Shown here piece by piece: positions 32,319-41,752 of a DNA stretch of 42,011 nt. The DNA comes from JAVBLG01 sp031553655. GTDB lineage: Bacteria; Desulfobacterota; Desulfovibrionia; Desulfovibrionales; Desulfovibrionaceae. The first letter of the stretch is position 1; every line of letters begins with the position of its first letter. The stretch covers positions 1 through 42,011 of the forward strand of contig JAVBLG010000024.1 in NCBI GenBank assembly GCA_031553655.1, in the 5' to 3' direction. The translations under genes were made by a program, and so were the position numbers. The notes below the pieces were generated by a model. It was not told where the DNA came from, searched no databases, and saw only the letters and a program-made list of their open reading frames with translations.

Positions 32319-33482
32319 ATGCCTCCAATCATGCATATAGACATGGATGCGTTTTTCGCTTCCATAGAACAATTGGATAATCCGGAGCTTAAGGGCAAAC
32401 CGGTGATTGTGGGCGGCGAAGTCAGGGGCGTTGTGTCGGCCGCTTCCTACGAAGCCAGAAAGTTCGGTGTGCATTCGGCCATGCCTTCGGCCACAGCCAG
32501 GCGGCTTTGCCCGGAAGGAACTTTTGTGCGGGGCCGCCGTGAACGCTATATGGAAGTGTCGCGGAAGGTCATGGGCGTGTTGAATGACTTTTCGCCCTTG
32601 GTTGAAGCCGCGTCAATAGATGAAGCCTATCTTGACGCCGAAGGGATGGAGCGCCTTTTCGGCCCGCCCGAGCGCATGGCCCTGGCCATAAAAGAGGAGG
32701 TACGCCAGGCCACAGGCGGTCTCACCTGTTCCGTGGGCTTGGCTGAAGTTAAATTTCTGGCCAAAATAGCTTCTGATATAAACAAACCGGACGGTTTTTT
32801 CCAAATTCCTCCGCAAGAAACCGCCGCCTTTCTGCAAAGGCTGCCTGTGGGAAAATTGCCGGGCGTGGGCGGAAAATTTGTTCAGGATTTACTCAAAATG
32901 GGCGTAAAAACCGCCGGTGATGTGCTGCGCTATCCTGAAGATTTTTGGACAAGGCGCTTCGGTAAGGGCGGACAGGTGCTGTTTCAGCGGGCCAACGGGC
33001 GCGACAGCCGCAAAGTCGAGCCTTTCACCGCGCCCAAGTCTGAGAGCGCCGAAAATACCTTTGCCGAAGACACGCTCGATTTCGAATTTCTGGCTGCCAA
33101 TCTCCTGAAACATGCTGAACGGGTCGGCGCTTCCCTGCGCAAGCAAGGCCTCATGGGCCGCACAATCACCATAAAGGTAAAGTATGCCGACTTTCAGCAG
33201 GTAACGCGCGGCAAAACCCTGAATCACCGTACCGACGCCACGGAAACCATCTTTAAAACCGCTCTCGCCCTGCTTGAGCAGCTGGCCCCGGCAAAGCTTA
33301 TACGGTTGATCGGCCTTGGCGTTTCCAACTTCGAGGACGCGCCTCAACAATTTTTACTTACCGAAAAGCTTCCCGGTGTGGAAGAAGAACAGGATCGCCG
33401 CCGTCTGGACCAGACCATAGATAATCTGCGCGGCCGCTTTGGGCGCGATGTGATAACAAGAGGCCGCCTATTCGGGAAGTAG
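32319..33482 (+). CDS. dinB: DNA polymerase IV (Y-family)
   Basis: Translesion polymerase without proofreading, 387 residues. Catalytic carboxylates lie in HIDMDAFFASIEQ (Asp8, Asp10) and in SIDEAYLD (about residues 101-102). The helix-hairpin-helix LPVGKLPGVGGKF and the little-finger region follow to the C-terminus. A strict beta-clamp box is not obvious at the extreme C-terminus, but QQFLLTE near residue 350 may serve. ATG 32319 follows AAGGA with good spacing. No LexA-type box (CTGT-N8-ACAG) is visible upstream, so SOS control is not shown. It converges with the secreted-protein gene at 33587. Confidence 0.95.
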   Translation: MPPIMHIDMDAFFASIEQLDNPELKGKPVIVGGEVRGVVSAASYEARKFGVHSAMPSATARRLCPEGTFVRGRRERYMEVSRKVMGVLNDFSPLVEAASIDEAYLDAEGMERLFGPPERMALAIKEEVRQATGGLTCSVGLAEVKFLAKIASDINKPDGFFQIPPQETAAFLQRLPVGKLPGVGGKFVQDLLKMGVKTAGDVLRYPEDFWTRRFGKGGQVLFQRANGRDSRKVEPFTAPKSESAENTFAEDTLDFEFLAANLLKHAERVGASLRKQGLMGRTITIKVKYADFQQVTRGKTLNHRTDATETIFKTALALLEQLAPAKLIRLIGLGVSNFEDAPQQFLLTEKLPGVEEEQDRRRLDQTIDNLRGRFGRDVITRGRLFGK

Positions 33483-33586
33483 CATTGCGGTTTTCCGAAC
33501 AAGCGGCCTATGGTATTTTATTGTTGGCGACTCGGGCAATATTCGGGCTGTCAGAGTATTTAGATAATTTTATTCAAAAAAATACT

Positions 33587-34021
33587 TTAACTGACTCTGT
33601 TGAAATTAATGCTCAAGATGCGGATTTTCACATCATCATAACGGAACATGTTGCGGCTGGGGTCTACAACACGGGAGAAATTGATCTTGAGGCCCTTTGA
33701 CTGCCCGGGGCCAAGGGCGGGCGAAAAAGTCCAATCAACTTTGACCTGCCGCTTGTATTTTTCTTCTCTGCCGCGAAACCAGCCATGCACGGACACCTCC
33801 ACATAATTGACGCGACCGACGTATTCGTGCCGGGAAACATTTGTGAATGTCCCGGTAAATGAAATACTCTGTTTTCCATTCTGCACGCTACCCGCCACAG
33901 CTGATTTCGGCGTGAAGGTTATGGTTGCGGATCTGGCGTCGTTTACGGTGAAAAAAAGCATAAATGCGGCAAGCAGTAAAGCGGAAGCAGTTTGACGGAA
34001 CGGATAAAAATGTTTGCGCAT
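33587..34021 (-). CDS. Hypothetical secreted beta-rich protein
   Basis: A 144-residue protein with a cleavable signal peptide (basic MRKHFYPFRQ, hydrophobic core ALLLAAFMLFF, cleavage near ARSA-T). The mature part is strand-rich: ATITFTPKSAVAGSVQNGKQSISFTGTF, VGRVNYVEVSVHGWF, WTFSPALGPGQSKGLKINFSRVV. The pattern resembles an extracellular immunoglobulin-like fold, which is inference. No Cys is present in the mature part. A GGGAG site supports ATG 34021. It lies on the edge of the AT-richer stretch with the AIPR gene, 193 bp from that gene's stop, and that gap shows nothing clear. Family not recognised. Confidence 0.7.
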   Translation of the reverse strand: MRKHFYPFRQTASALLLAAFMLFFTVNDARSATITFTPKSAVAGSVQNGKQSISFTGTFTNVSRHEYVGRVNYVEVSVHGWFRGREEKYKRQVKVDWTFSPALGPGQSKGLKINFSRVVDPSRNMFRYDDVKIRILSINFNRVS

Positions 34022-34214
34022 AGTAGTCTCCCGTTTTTTGGCCCGGCGAGGTGCTACGCCGGATATAAAATTTATATGCAGCTTATCATTACGCTGGAAT
34101 TATATTTACCCTTAACTAAAATTTTAATGATAATCCACAATGTCCGCCTGTATAGCATATCAATTACGACAGGCAAAGCACACATGCCAAGGGTGGAGAA
34201 GCGCACGGGGGAGC

Positions 34215-35966
34215 TCATTTGCTTGATTCAGAGTTTTTATTAGAGTCATTTCGAATCTCGCTAATTTTTTCTCGAATGATTTTACCTGCAAGAGCCGTAA
34301 AATAATCCAGCAAGTCTCCGCGACGGAAGGTGGCGGCGAGTTGCTGGAGTGATAGTTTTTTCTCTCCGTATAGACCGGACAAGGCAACTCGCAATGTTCT
34401 GACAGCGATATTGTGATTCGCATCTTGCGTTCTTTCAAAAAAAGCAACCAACTCAGCAATATTTTTGTGTGAAATTTTATCAGGTATGATGCCGTAAAAA
34501 GCTAGTATTTGCTCTCCTATAATCATGGCAAGGTAATGGGAGGAGTATGGGAGAAAGTCAGGGGGATTTTGTTCCGTCGGCCTTTTGCGTTCATTTTCAA
34601 CCGCACGGAAAATGAGAACCGCCATAATAGCTTGAGCGGCATTTAATCCGGAAAAAATCTCATTATAAAGCTTACCGAAATGCTCCTTACGTAAAAATTT
34701 GGCTTGGTGAGGTTTTTTGCGCCAAATAGCCAGCACAGCTTCTGCCACAATGGAGCTGGTAATCACGTTAGGACCACTCCCACCTTCTTCTCGCTGCCGC
34801 TTATACGTATAGCCCAAATCCTTCATGCCTATTTCAAGCTGCCGCTGCATTTCATCATTGGAACGCAAGTCGCGCAAATCTACTGGATTTTGGCTGTTAG
34901 TGGCATAGGTAATATCTTTCACAAAATCATGATCTTCATCAGCTAGTTCATAGATACGCACCAGAACACAGGTCTCATTCCACTTGTCGTCCGGAGAGGC
35001 ATTCAAAGTTTGCTGAATTGTTTTGCAGGTTTGCCCACCGTTGATAACTTGCATGTTTTCAAGTCTTACTTGGTAATTGGCTCCTTGGAGTGCATTGTAA
35101 CGAAATTTGCGGCAAATGATGGTGATCCCGTTATTGAAAAAATAAAAATTACTCCTGTTTTGCTCATCCCGCAGGGTTTCATGCATAGCGGAGTTTACTC
35201 GGTTGGAATTCAACCCCAAGTAGCGGCGTATGTTTCGCTCCAATAAAAAATCATTATGCCTGTTAAATAATTTAGCTATTTCGTGTACCTGCACTTTTCC
35301 GATCAAGACCCTTCGGAAATTAAAATCTTCAATGACTGCTTGCCCTGTAAAATTGATACTGTCATCAACAGATTTAGTTTTGCTTAAAATTTCAACTATG
35401 CTGTCATGATTAAAATGAAGCCATGTAATCTGATCTGAGGGAAGGCCGGATCGGTCTATCCAAGCTTGGCTCTGGTCATTCCATTTTGCACCATTATTGC
35501 ATAAAATTACCCGGACATTCGGAATATACCCGTCCCTCACCAATGAACGGACTTCCTCAAGCTTTGGAGCAAGCTTTTCATTTACTTCAATCTGTTTTGC
35601 CGGATCAAAGAGCGTTGTGACTGTGTGCAGAGATGCCTTCACGCCATTTTCAGGAAAATTAGCACTGCCACTGAGGTTTTCAATCTTATATTTCCCCTGA
35701 AAGATGGTAACGGTAAATTCTCCGTCGTCCACATCGCCTATATTTAAACCGTCAACTCCGGCATCGTTTCCACCTTCAGTAAGCAGGTCCGCGGCTTCTT
35801 CCAGAGAAATTTCTAGTGAGGCGCTCATGCAAAGCAAAATAAAGGCCGCAGATTTTTTTTTATTCTCGTCACCTCTTGGCAACCAATCAGAATGTTCCGC
35901 AACTATCCCCGTGATTCTCTGATCAACAATACTGGCGTTGATATTAAGCTCGGTCTGCTTGTTCAT
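34215..35966 (-). CDS. AIPR family protein (abortive phage infection type) with nuclease-like N-terminus
   Basis: A 583-residue protein. The central part carries AIPR family motifs: RNIRRYLG (244-251), FYFFNNGITIIC (about 274-285) and MQVINGGQTCKTIQQT (305-320), then KDITYATNSQNPV. The N-terminal 100 residues contain GGNDAGVDGL (65-74) and TIFQGKYK (87-94), a D...D...QxK spacing like the PD-(D/E)xK nuclease core, so nucleic-acid cleavage is possible but unproven. AIPR genes are linked to phage resistance. The gene is visibly more AT-rich than its neighbours (34681-34740 has 27 G/C of 60; 37801-37860 in valS has 40). It starts with a 4-base ATGA overlap on the BPL_N-like gene and has an AGGAGAGG site. 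No restriction-modification genes or integrase lie beside it. Confidence 0.85.
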   Translation of the reverse strand: MNKQTELNINASIVDQRITGIVAEHSDWLPRGDENKKKSAAFILLCMSASLEISLEEAADLLTEGGNDAGVDGLNIGDVDDGEFTVTIFQGKYKIENLSGSANFPENGVKASLHTVTTLFDPAKQIEVNEKLAPKLEEVRSLVRDGYIPNVRVILCNNGAKWNDQSQAWIDRSGLPSDQITWLHFNHDSIVEILSKTKSVDDSINFTGQAVIEDFNFRRVLIGKVQVHEIAKLFNRHNDFLLERNIRRYLGLNSNRVNSAMHETLRDEQNRSNFYFFNNGITIICRKFRYNALQGANYQVRLENMQVINGGQTCKTIQQTLNASPDDKWNETCVLVRIYELADEDHDFVKDITYATNSQNPVDLRDLRSNDEMQRQLEIGMKDLGYTYKRQREEGGSGPNVITSSIVAEAVLAIWRKKPHQAKFLRKEHFGKLYNEIFSGLNAAQAIMAVLIFRAVENERKRPTEQNPPDFLPYSSHYLAMIIGEQILAFYGIIPDKISHKNIAELVAFFERTQDANHNIAVRTLRVALSGLYGEKKLSLQQLAATFRRGDLLDYFTALAGKIIREKISEIRNDSNKNSESSK

Positions 35967-37324
35967 ATATCCTCTCCTATTCTTGTTGCCGCCAGCACAA
36001 AAATCAGCTCGTCAAGCACTTCGAGCAGCTCACCGCACAGCCCTCCGCCCTGCATGGGCTGGCCGAAAAGGGCTTCGCCCTGGCTTTTCAGGGCTTTTTT
36101 GTCCATAAAGTCCGGCAAGGCCCCGGCCAGCCGTTCGGCCATGAAATGTGAGCGCGCCGCCTTGTTGAAAATAGGCAGCATTTTGTCCAGAAAGTTTTTA
36201 TGCCGCGCCAGCAGCTCCAGTCCGGCGTCGTTCAGGGGTAAAGACGGGGCCGTGCATATGGCCGTAATAAAGTTGTTCATTGCAGCGCCGGGTAGTCCGG
36301 CCCGCCAGCCGAAAAGCCAACCCGCGCGCCTGAAAAGCAAGTTGTGTTTCACCACGATATCCAACAAGTCTTCAATTTCGCGCCGCGCCCGCAGTACCGG
36401 CTCCGTAAGCGGGGTGTGCGGCCAGACTATTTTTTCCGCCAATATATCCCATGTTTCCAAATGCGTTTTTTGGTCAATGGTTGTGTCAAGCGGGTTGCTG
36501 TTGTTTTGCTCAATGGTTGCGTCAAGAGAGCCGTCGTCGCCAACATCTTTGCCGATGCCGCCAAGCTCACGCAGCAAATGAACAAGCCAGCGGTTGGCTT
36601 GAGGCGAGCCGGGGGTTTCCAGATGGGCGTAACTTAGAGTATAACTGCCAAGGCCGTATTTTCCATGCACCAGGCAGGGCTGGCCGGCTAGAAAATCCGG
36701 GCGTGGGGCAAAGCCGTAAACTCCTTCCCATTCGGCAATAATGCCCGGCGGCAGATCGGCCAGGGGCAGATCCACCAGCCAGAAATCGTCATGAGGCTGT
36801 TCGTAGCGGGCCAGAATTCGCACCTCGCCATTGTTGTCGGAATTGAAGCGTCCCGGCCACCATACCGGAAGATAGACGTTTTCACCGCCGAAATCCGGGG
36901 CCAGATGGTCGCGGGAGGGAGTTACCCGCACATGGCCGGACATGAGGTGTTGCAATCTGTCGGCATATCCGGCCCGACTCCAAGGGCATAGATCCAGCCC
37001 TCCGCTTCCGGAAAGGGCCAGCCCCGCTCCGCCGCAAAAGCCCAGATATTGCCCGCCGCCGGCCACATAATCCCTTATGGCCGCGCGTCCGGCCTCGCCA
37101 AGGGCCGCGGCTTTCAGGCGGGCGGATCCTCCTGGCACCATGAGCATGGACGGCGGCTTGCAAGAAAAGGCTCTCTGAGCTATTTCACTTGCTTTGACCA
37201 GACGGTGCGGTACTGATAAAACTCTCATGGCCCGCAAGGCCAGGATGCCCCAGATATGGGCCGCGTCCCAGAGTATGTGAATCAATTTGGTCTCCACGCC
37301 CTGAAAAATAGCTTCAGGTAACAT
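35963..37324 (-). CDS. BPL_N domain (class I glutamine amidotransferase-like) protein
   Basis: A 453-residue protein whose first 230 residues resemble the biotin-protein-ligase N-terminal/GATase1-like fold: MLMVPGGSARLK (60-71), AIRDYVAGGGQYLGFCGGAGLALS with candidate nucleophile Cys97, and GKYGLGSYTLSYAHLE. The remaining C-terminal part (about 230-453) is helical and not recognised. No BirA catalytic region is present, so it is not a biotin ligase. It is divergent from valS (60-bp gap) and its stop overlaps the AIPR start. I infer that it is an older neighbour of valS and the AIPR gene is a later arrival, since its base composition is like valS. Function unknown. Confidence 0.75.
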   Translation of the reverse strand: MLPEAIFQGVETKLIHILWDAAHIWGILALRAMRVLSVPHRLVKASEIAQRAFSCKPPSMLMVPGGSARLKAAALGEAGRAAIRDYVAGGGQYLGFCGGAGLALSGSGGLDLCPWSRAGYADRLQHLMSGHVRVTPSRDHLAPDFGGENVYLPVWWPGRFNSDNNGEVRILARYEQPHDDFWLVDLPLADLPPGIIAEWEGVYGFAPRPDFLAGQPCLVHGKYGLGSYTLSYAHLETPGSPQANRWLVHLLRELGGIGKDVGDDGSLDATIEQNNSNPLDTTIDQKTHLETWDILAEKIVWPHTPLTEPVLRARREIEDLLDIVVKHNLLFRRAGWLFGWRAGLPGAAMNNFITAICTAPSLPLNDAGLELLARHKNFLDKMLPIFNKAARSHFMAERLAGALPDFMDKKALKSQGEALFGQPMQGGGLCGELLEVLDELIFVLAATRIGEDI

Positions 37325-37384
37325 AATATTTCAAAAGTAGTCGACTATAATTGTTGACTCGAAAATTTTTAACACGGAGCGCCC

Positions 37385-40060
37385 ATGTCTTCAACGCCCG
37401 CAAACATCACCCTGCCCAAAGGCTATGAACCCGCCGACGTGGAGGCGCGCTGGCGTTCCCACTGGGAAGATAACAAGACCTTCACCGCCGACCCTGACGC
37501 CGGAGGGGAGCCCTACTCCATTGTAATCCCGCCCCCCAATGTCACCGGGGCCTTGCATATGGGGCACGCCCTGAATTTGACCATTCAGGATATTTTGTGC
37601 CGCCACGCCCGGCAGCACGGCAAGAAGGTACTGTGGGTTCCGGGCACCGACCATGCGGGCATAGCCACCCAGAACGTGGTGGAGCGCGCTTTGGCCAAAG
37701 AAGGACTCACCCGCGCCGACCTCGGCCGGGAAAAATTTGTGGAACGCGTCTGGGCCTGGAAAGAAGATTACGGCAACCGCATTTTGGATCAGATCAAGCA
37801 CATGGGGGCCTCGGTGGACTGGAGCCGCCTGCGCTTCACCATGGACGAAGGCCTGTCTCAGGCCGTACGTAAGGTTTTTGTGGATCTTTACGAGCAGGGG
37901 CTTATCTATAAGGGCGATTATATCATCAACTGGTGCTCGCGCTGCCACACGGCTCTGGCCGATGATGAAGTTGAGCACGAAAACCGCAAAAGCAAGCTTT
38001 GGCACATCCGCTACCATCTTGTGGACGGCTCCGGGCATATCACCATAGCCACCACCAGGCCGGAAACCATTCTGGGAGACAGCGCCGTGTGCGTAAACCC
38101 CGAGGATGAGCGCTACAAACATCTGGTGGGCCGCAAGGTTTACCTGCCCATAATCAAACGCGAAGTGCCGATTATTGCCGACAATTACGCCGATATGGCC
38201 TTTGGCAGCGGCGCGCTCAAAGTTACCCCTTCGCACGACCACAATGACTGGGCACTGGGTAAAAAGCACAATCTGGAATTCATCCAGGTGATCGACGACA
38301 ACGGCATTATGAAAGAAAATGCCGGGCCGTATGCGGGCATGCCCAAGGCCGAATGTCGCAAAAAGCTGGTTGAAGATATTGAATCCCTTGGCGATCTGGA
38401 AAAGATCGAAGATATCGAGCATGCCGTGGGCCATTGCTACCGCTGTGAAACCATTGTGGAGCCGCATGTTTCCACCCAATGGTTCGTGGCCGCCACCAAG
38501 CTGGCCGGGCGGGCGAGAGCGGCCATGGCCGAGGCCGGAAAGGAGCAGGAAGGGCAAACCGCCATTTTTCCCGGCAGCTGGATAAAAACCTATTATGAGT
38601 GGATGGACAATATCCGCGACTGGTGCATCAGCCGCCAGATCTGGTGGGGCCACCGAATTCCGGCCTGGACCTGCCGTTCCTGTGGAGAATTGATTGTGTC
38701 TGTGGAGGCTCCAACAGCCTGCGCCTGCGGATCCACCGATCTGGTTCAGGACGAAGACGTTCTCGATACTTGGTTTTCATCCGCGTTATGGCCGTTCTCG
38801 ACTATGGGCTGGCCGGAAAAAACTTCAACCTTGGCCACCTTCTATCCCACCTCAATTCTGGTCACCGGCTTTGATATCATCTTTTTCTGGGTGGCCCGCA
38901 TGATGATGATGGGCCTGCAATTTATGGACAAGGTTCCCTTTAAGCATGTTTACATCCATGCGCTGGTGCGCGACGCCAAGGGCCGTAAAATGTCCAAGTC
39001 CACGGGCAATGTTATTGACCCTCTGGAAATGATCAAAAAATACGGCTGCGATGCCCTGCGCTTCACCCTCACCTCTTTCGCGGCCATGGGGCGCGACATC
39101 AGGCTTTCCGAAGACCGCATTGAGGGATACCGCCATTTTGTGAACAAGCTCTGGAATGCGGCGCGCTTCTCGCTGATGAACCTGCCCGAAACCGCTCCGG
39201 CCCCCCTGCCCGCTTCCGGCCCCGAAGGTTTGCATCATCAATGGATTTTGCAATGCCTGGAAAACCTCAAGGAAAATGTGGGCAAGGCCATAGAAACCTA
39301 CAATTTCAACGAGGCGGCCCAATCCTGTTACACTTTCCTGTGGAGCGACTTCTGCGACTGGTATCTGGAAATAATCAAGCTGGACATGGTCGCCGACGGT
39401 AAGGCCAAAGACACGGCCTGCTCCACGCTTTATACCGTGCTCAGTGAGTTTCTGGTGGTTATGCATCCGATTATGCCTTTCGTCACCTCCGAAATCTGGC
39501 AGTCGCTGCCGGGCCGGGCCGGAACCGACATCAGCGGTGAATCCTACCCGGCGGTCCGCTCTAATGCCGAGGCGGACAAGATTTTCGCGGATATGGAATT
39601 TGTGAAGGGCGCGATCTCCTGCATCCGCACCATTCGCTCGGAATTGAACATTTCCCCGGCCAAAAAGCTTGGGGTGTTCATTCAGGTCAAGGGTCGTGAG
39701 GCTGAACTGCTGCGTGAGTATCACGAGCTTGTTCTCACCCTTGCCCGCCTTGAAAATATTACCTATGAAGAAGATTATGCCCCGCACAAGGGCGCGGCCT
39801 CGGGCGCGGTGGGTGGCTGCCACATCTATTTGCCGCTGCGCGGCGTTGTGGATCTGGATGCCGAACTGGCCCGCCTGGACAAGGAAGTCGCCAAGATCGA
39901 CAAAGGCTTGGCCGGGGTGCAAGCCAAGCTGGCCGATGAAAAGTTTGTGAACAATGCGTCTCCGGAGTTTGTGGAAAAAGAGCGCGCCCGTCTCAACTCT
40001 CTAAGCGAAGACAAAAACCGTATGGAAAAGTGGCGCGCGATCATCAGGGAAAACCAGTGA
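37385..40060 (+). CDS. valS: Valyl-tRNA synthetase
   Basis: Charges tRNA-Val. The 891 residues contain the class I signatures PPNVTGALHMGHALN (50-64, HIGH motif HMGH) and KMSKSTGN (about 535-542), an editing domain (TTRPETILGDSAV region), two zinc-type Cys pairs near the catalytic core (CRSCGELI and CACG at about 435-455), and the C-terminal coiled-coil tRNA arm (LDAELARLDKEVAKIDKGL). ATG 37385 has a GGAG site five bases upstream. The promoter region of 60 bp is shared with the divergent BPL_N-like gene. The stop overlaps the next gene's GTG start as GTGA. Confidence 0.97.
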   Translation: MSSTPANITLPKGYEPADVEARWRSHWEDNKTFTADPDAGGEPYSIVIPPPNVTGALHMGHALNLTIQDILCRHARQHGKKVLWVPGTDHAGIATQNVVERALAKEGLTRADLGREKFVERVWAWKEDYGNRILDQIKHMGASVDWSRLRFTMDEGLSQAVRKVFVDLYEQGLIYKGDYIINWCSRCHTALADDEVEHENRKSKLWHIRYHLVDGSGHITIATTRPETILGDSAVCVNPEDERYKHLVGRKVYLPIIKREVPIIADNYADMAFGSGALKVTPSHDHNDWALGKKHNLEFIQVIDDNGIMKENAGPYAGMPKAECRKKLVEDIESLGDLEKIEDIEHAVGHCYRCETIVEPHVSTQWFVAATKLAGRARAAMAEAGKEQEGQTAIFPGSWIKTYYEWMDNIRDWCISRQIWWGHRIPAWTCRSCGELIVSVEAPTACACGSTDLVQDEDVLDTWFSSALWPFSTMGWPEKTSTLATFYPTSILVTGFDIIFFWVARMMMMGLQFMDKVPFKHVYIHALVRDAKGRKMSKSTGNVIDPLEMIKKYGCDALRFTLTSFAAMGRDIRLSEDRIEGYRHFVNKLWNAARFSLMNLPETAPAPLPASGPEGLHHQWILQCLENLKENVGKAIETYNFNEAAQSCYTFLWSDFCDWYLEIIKLDMVADGKAKDTACSTLYTVLSEFLVVMHPIMPFVTSEIWQSLPGRAGTDISGESYPAVRSNAEADKIFADMEFVKGAISCIRTIRSELNISPAKKLGVFIQVKGREAELLREYHELVLTLARLENITYEEDYAPHKGAASGAVGGCHIYLPLRGVVDLDAELARLDKEVAKIDKGLAGVQAKLADEKFVNNASPEFVEKERARLNSLSEDKNRMEKWRAIIRENQ

Positions 40061-41589
40061 ACCAGCCCACTCTGGCCCGGCGTTACGCCTTCAAATTGCT
40101 GGCCAATATGGCCTCCATACCGGTTTATCTGGCCATGGAGGCCATTTTGCCCCGCGCTCTCGGCCCGCAGGGCTATGGCAACTACAGCTTTGCCACCAAT
40201 CTTTTTCAGCAGATGACCGGCTTTTTGGACATGGGCACGTCCACCTGTTTTTACAATGCCCTGTCACGCCGTCAGAGAGAAACGGGGCTGGTTTCCTTTT
40301 ATCTGCGTCTGGCCCTGCTGATTTTTGTAATTATGTCCTTTGCCTCGGTGGCCGTGTTTTTTGGTAATGCCGGGGAACTGCTCATGCCCGGCGTACCCCT
40401 GTGGCTTGCTCCCCTTGCGGCCTTGTGGGCCTTTTTAACCTGGTGGGGCCGGGTGCTGCGCTCTATGAACGACGCCATAGGAGCCACGGTTTCTTCCGAG
40501 CTGGTACGCACCGCGGCTTCGCTCAGCGGCTTGGTTATTTTGCTGGCACTCTTTCTCGACGAGCTTTTAACCGTAAAAACACTGTTCATGCAGCAGTATA
40601 TTGTGTTGGGGGCCATGGCTATAGGCTTTTGGCTGGTAATGCGCCGACAGTGGCCCAATCTGGGCTGGAAGCTGTCCCCCGGCGCGGGCAAGAGCTACAG
40701 CGTGGAGTTTTTCAATTACAGCCATCCGCTTTTTGTGCAGGCTCTGCTGTCTTTTATGTTGTTGGCCGGGGAGCGCTGGCTGTTGCAATGGTTTGACGGC
40801 AGCGCCGAACAGGGCTTTTTCGCCTTGTCGCAAAAGGTAAGCATGGCCTGTTTTCTTTTTGTTTCCGCCATGACGCCGCTGGTGATGCGCGAGCTTTCTA
40901 TTGCCTGGGGCAATGAAAACCGCGAGGAAATGGGACGAATCATGGCCCGTTTCGCCCCCATGCTTTACGTTATTACCGCTTATTTTTCCTGCTTTACTGT
41001 GGCCGAGGCCCCGGCCATGGTGCGCATTTTTGGGGGAGCGGATTTTGCGGCGGCCATTTTGCCGGTGCAGATCATGGCCCTGTACCCGTTGCATCAGGCT
41101 TACGGTCAGCTTGCCGGTTCGGTTTTTCACGCCACCGGGCGCACCACTGTTTTGCGTAATCTGGCCGCGGCCGAACTTTGTTATGGCTTTGCCGCCGTGT
41201 GGCTGCTGCTGGCTCCGCCTGAATTTTACGGGCTTGGGCTTGGGGCTGTTGGTTTGGCCGTCAAGACCGTGCTGGTGCAGTTCACAACTGTGAATATCTG
41301 CATTTTCCTGGCTTCACGGTTGATTCCCATATCTTTTATGCACAGCTTACTGCATCAGATTGTCTCGCTGAGCGTGATTATGGTTCTGGCCTTTGTCTGC
41401 CGTGAGGCCACGATTGCCGTTGGGCTGGGGTCGGTGGATTCCATCGGGCGTTTTCTGGTGTCCGGGGTGATTTATTCCGCCGCTCTTGGCGGTTTGGCCT
41501 TGGCGTTTCCCATTCTCCTTGGCTTTACCCGCCAAGAGCTGCGCGAATTGTGGATACGCTTTGGGGGTAGGTTCAAGTTTTCGCGGTAG
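40057..41589 (+). CDS. Polysaccharide biosynthesis flippase-like membrane protein
   Basis: A 510-residue membrane protein of the MATE/Wzx-type polysaccharide exporter superfamily, with about 12 to 14 hydrophobic segments. The N-terminus (ARRYAFKLLANMASIPVYLAMEAILPRALGPQGYGNYSFATNLFQ) is the family flippase start. The start is GTG 40057, overlapping the valS stop by 4 bases (GTGA); an AGGGA stretch precedes it. The overlap indicates coupling to valS. It would move a lipid-linked sugar unit across the inner membrane, but no glycosyltransferase follows in the window. The TAG stop forms part of an inverted-repeat arm at 41586. Confidence 0.85.
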   Translation: MNQPTLARRYAFKLLANMASIPVYLAMEAILPRALGPQGYGNYSFATNLFQQMTGFLDMGTSTCFYNALSRRQRETGLVSFYLRLALLIFVIMSFASVAVFFGNAGELLMPGVPLWLAPLAALWAFLTWWGRVLRSMNDAIGATVSSELVRTAASLSGLVILLALFLDELLTVKTLFMQQYIVLGAMAIGFWLVMRRQWPNLGWKLSPGAGKSYSVEFFNYSHPLFVQALLSFMLLAGERWLLQWFDGSAEQGFFALSQKVSMACFLFVSAMTPLVMRELSIAWGNENREEMGRIMARFAPMLYVITAYFSCFTVAEAPAMVRIFGGADFAAAILPVQIMALYPLHQAYGQLAGSVFHATGRTTVLRNLAAAELCYGFAAVWLLLAPPEFYGLGLGAVGLAVKTVLVQFTTVNICIFLASRLIPISFMHSLLHQIVSLSVIMVLAFVCREATIAVGLGSVDSIGRFLVSGVIYSAALGGLALAFPILLGFTRQELRELWIRFGGRFKFSR

Positions 41590-41710
41590 CGGCTGAGTTT
41601 GGCGTGATACTGCGTCAGACTGCGCTTTCCGCTCGGGTCGAGTACCGGAAAAGTACACTCGCCTCGCGGAAAGCTTATCTTCTTTGTCTGACGCCAAACT
41701 GAGCCGCTAC
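41586..41710 (-). repeat. GTAC-loop hairpin element, copy 3 (divergent)
   Basis: An imperfect palindrome starting at the flippase stop codon. Outer arms 41586-41605 and 41691-41710 pair over 20 bp with one mismatch; the left arm contains the TAG stop. Short middle pairs CAGAC/GTCTG and an inner stem GCTTTCCGC (41624-41632)/GCGGAAAGC (41666-41674) follow. The loop core on the minus strand (41636-41659) reads AGTGTACTT, then CCGGTACTCGACC, matching copies 1 and 2, and TGACGCAG follows the stem as in those copies. The outer arms are unrelated to copies 1 and 2. Confidence 0.8.
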
Positions 41711-41752
41711 TTTTGACTTGGCGGCATGGCTCTTTCGGCTAATAGGCTGTTT

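Noticed and set aside
37325..37384. T-box or other leader RNA before valS
   Set aside because: The whole gap is 60 bp, too short for a T-box, and no conserved motif is present.
38852..39922. A 356-codon minus-strand frame inside valS
   Set aside because: valS is unambiguous across this interval; the antisense translation has no family motifs.
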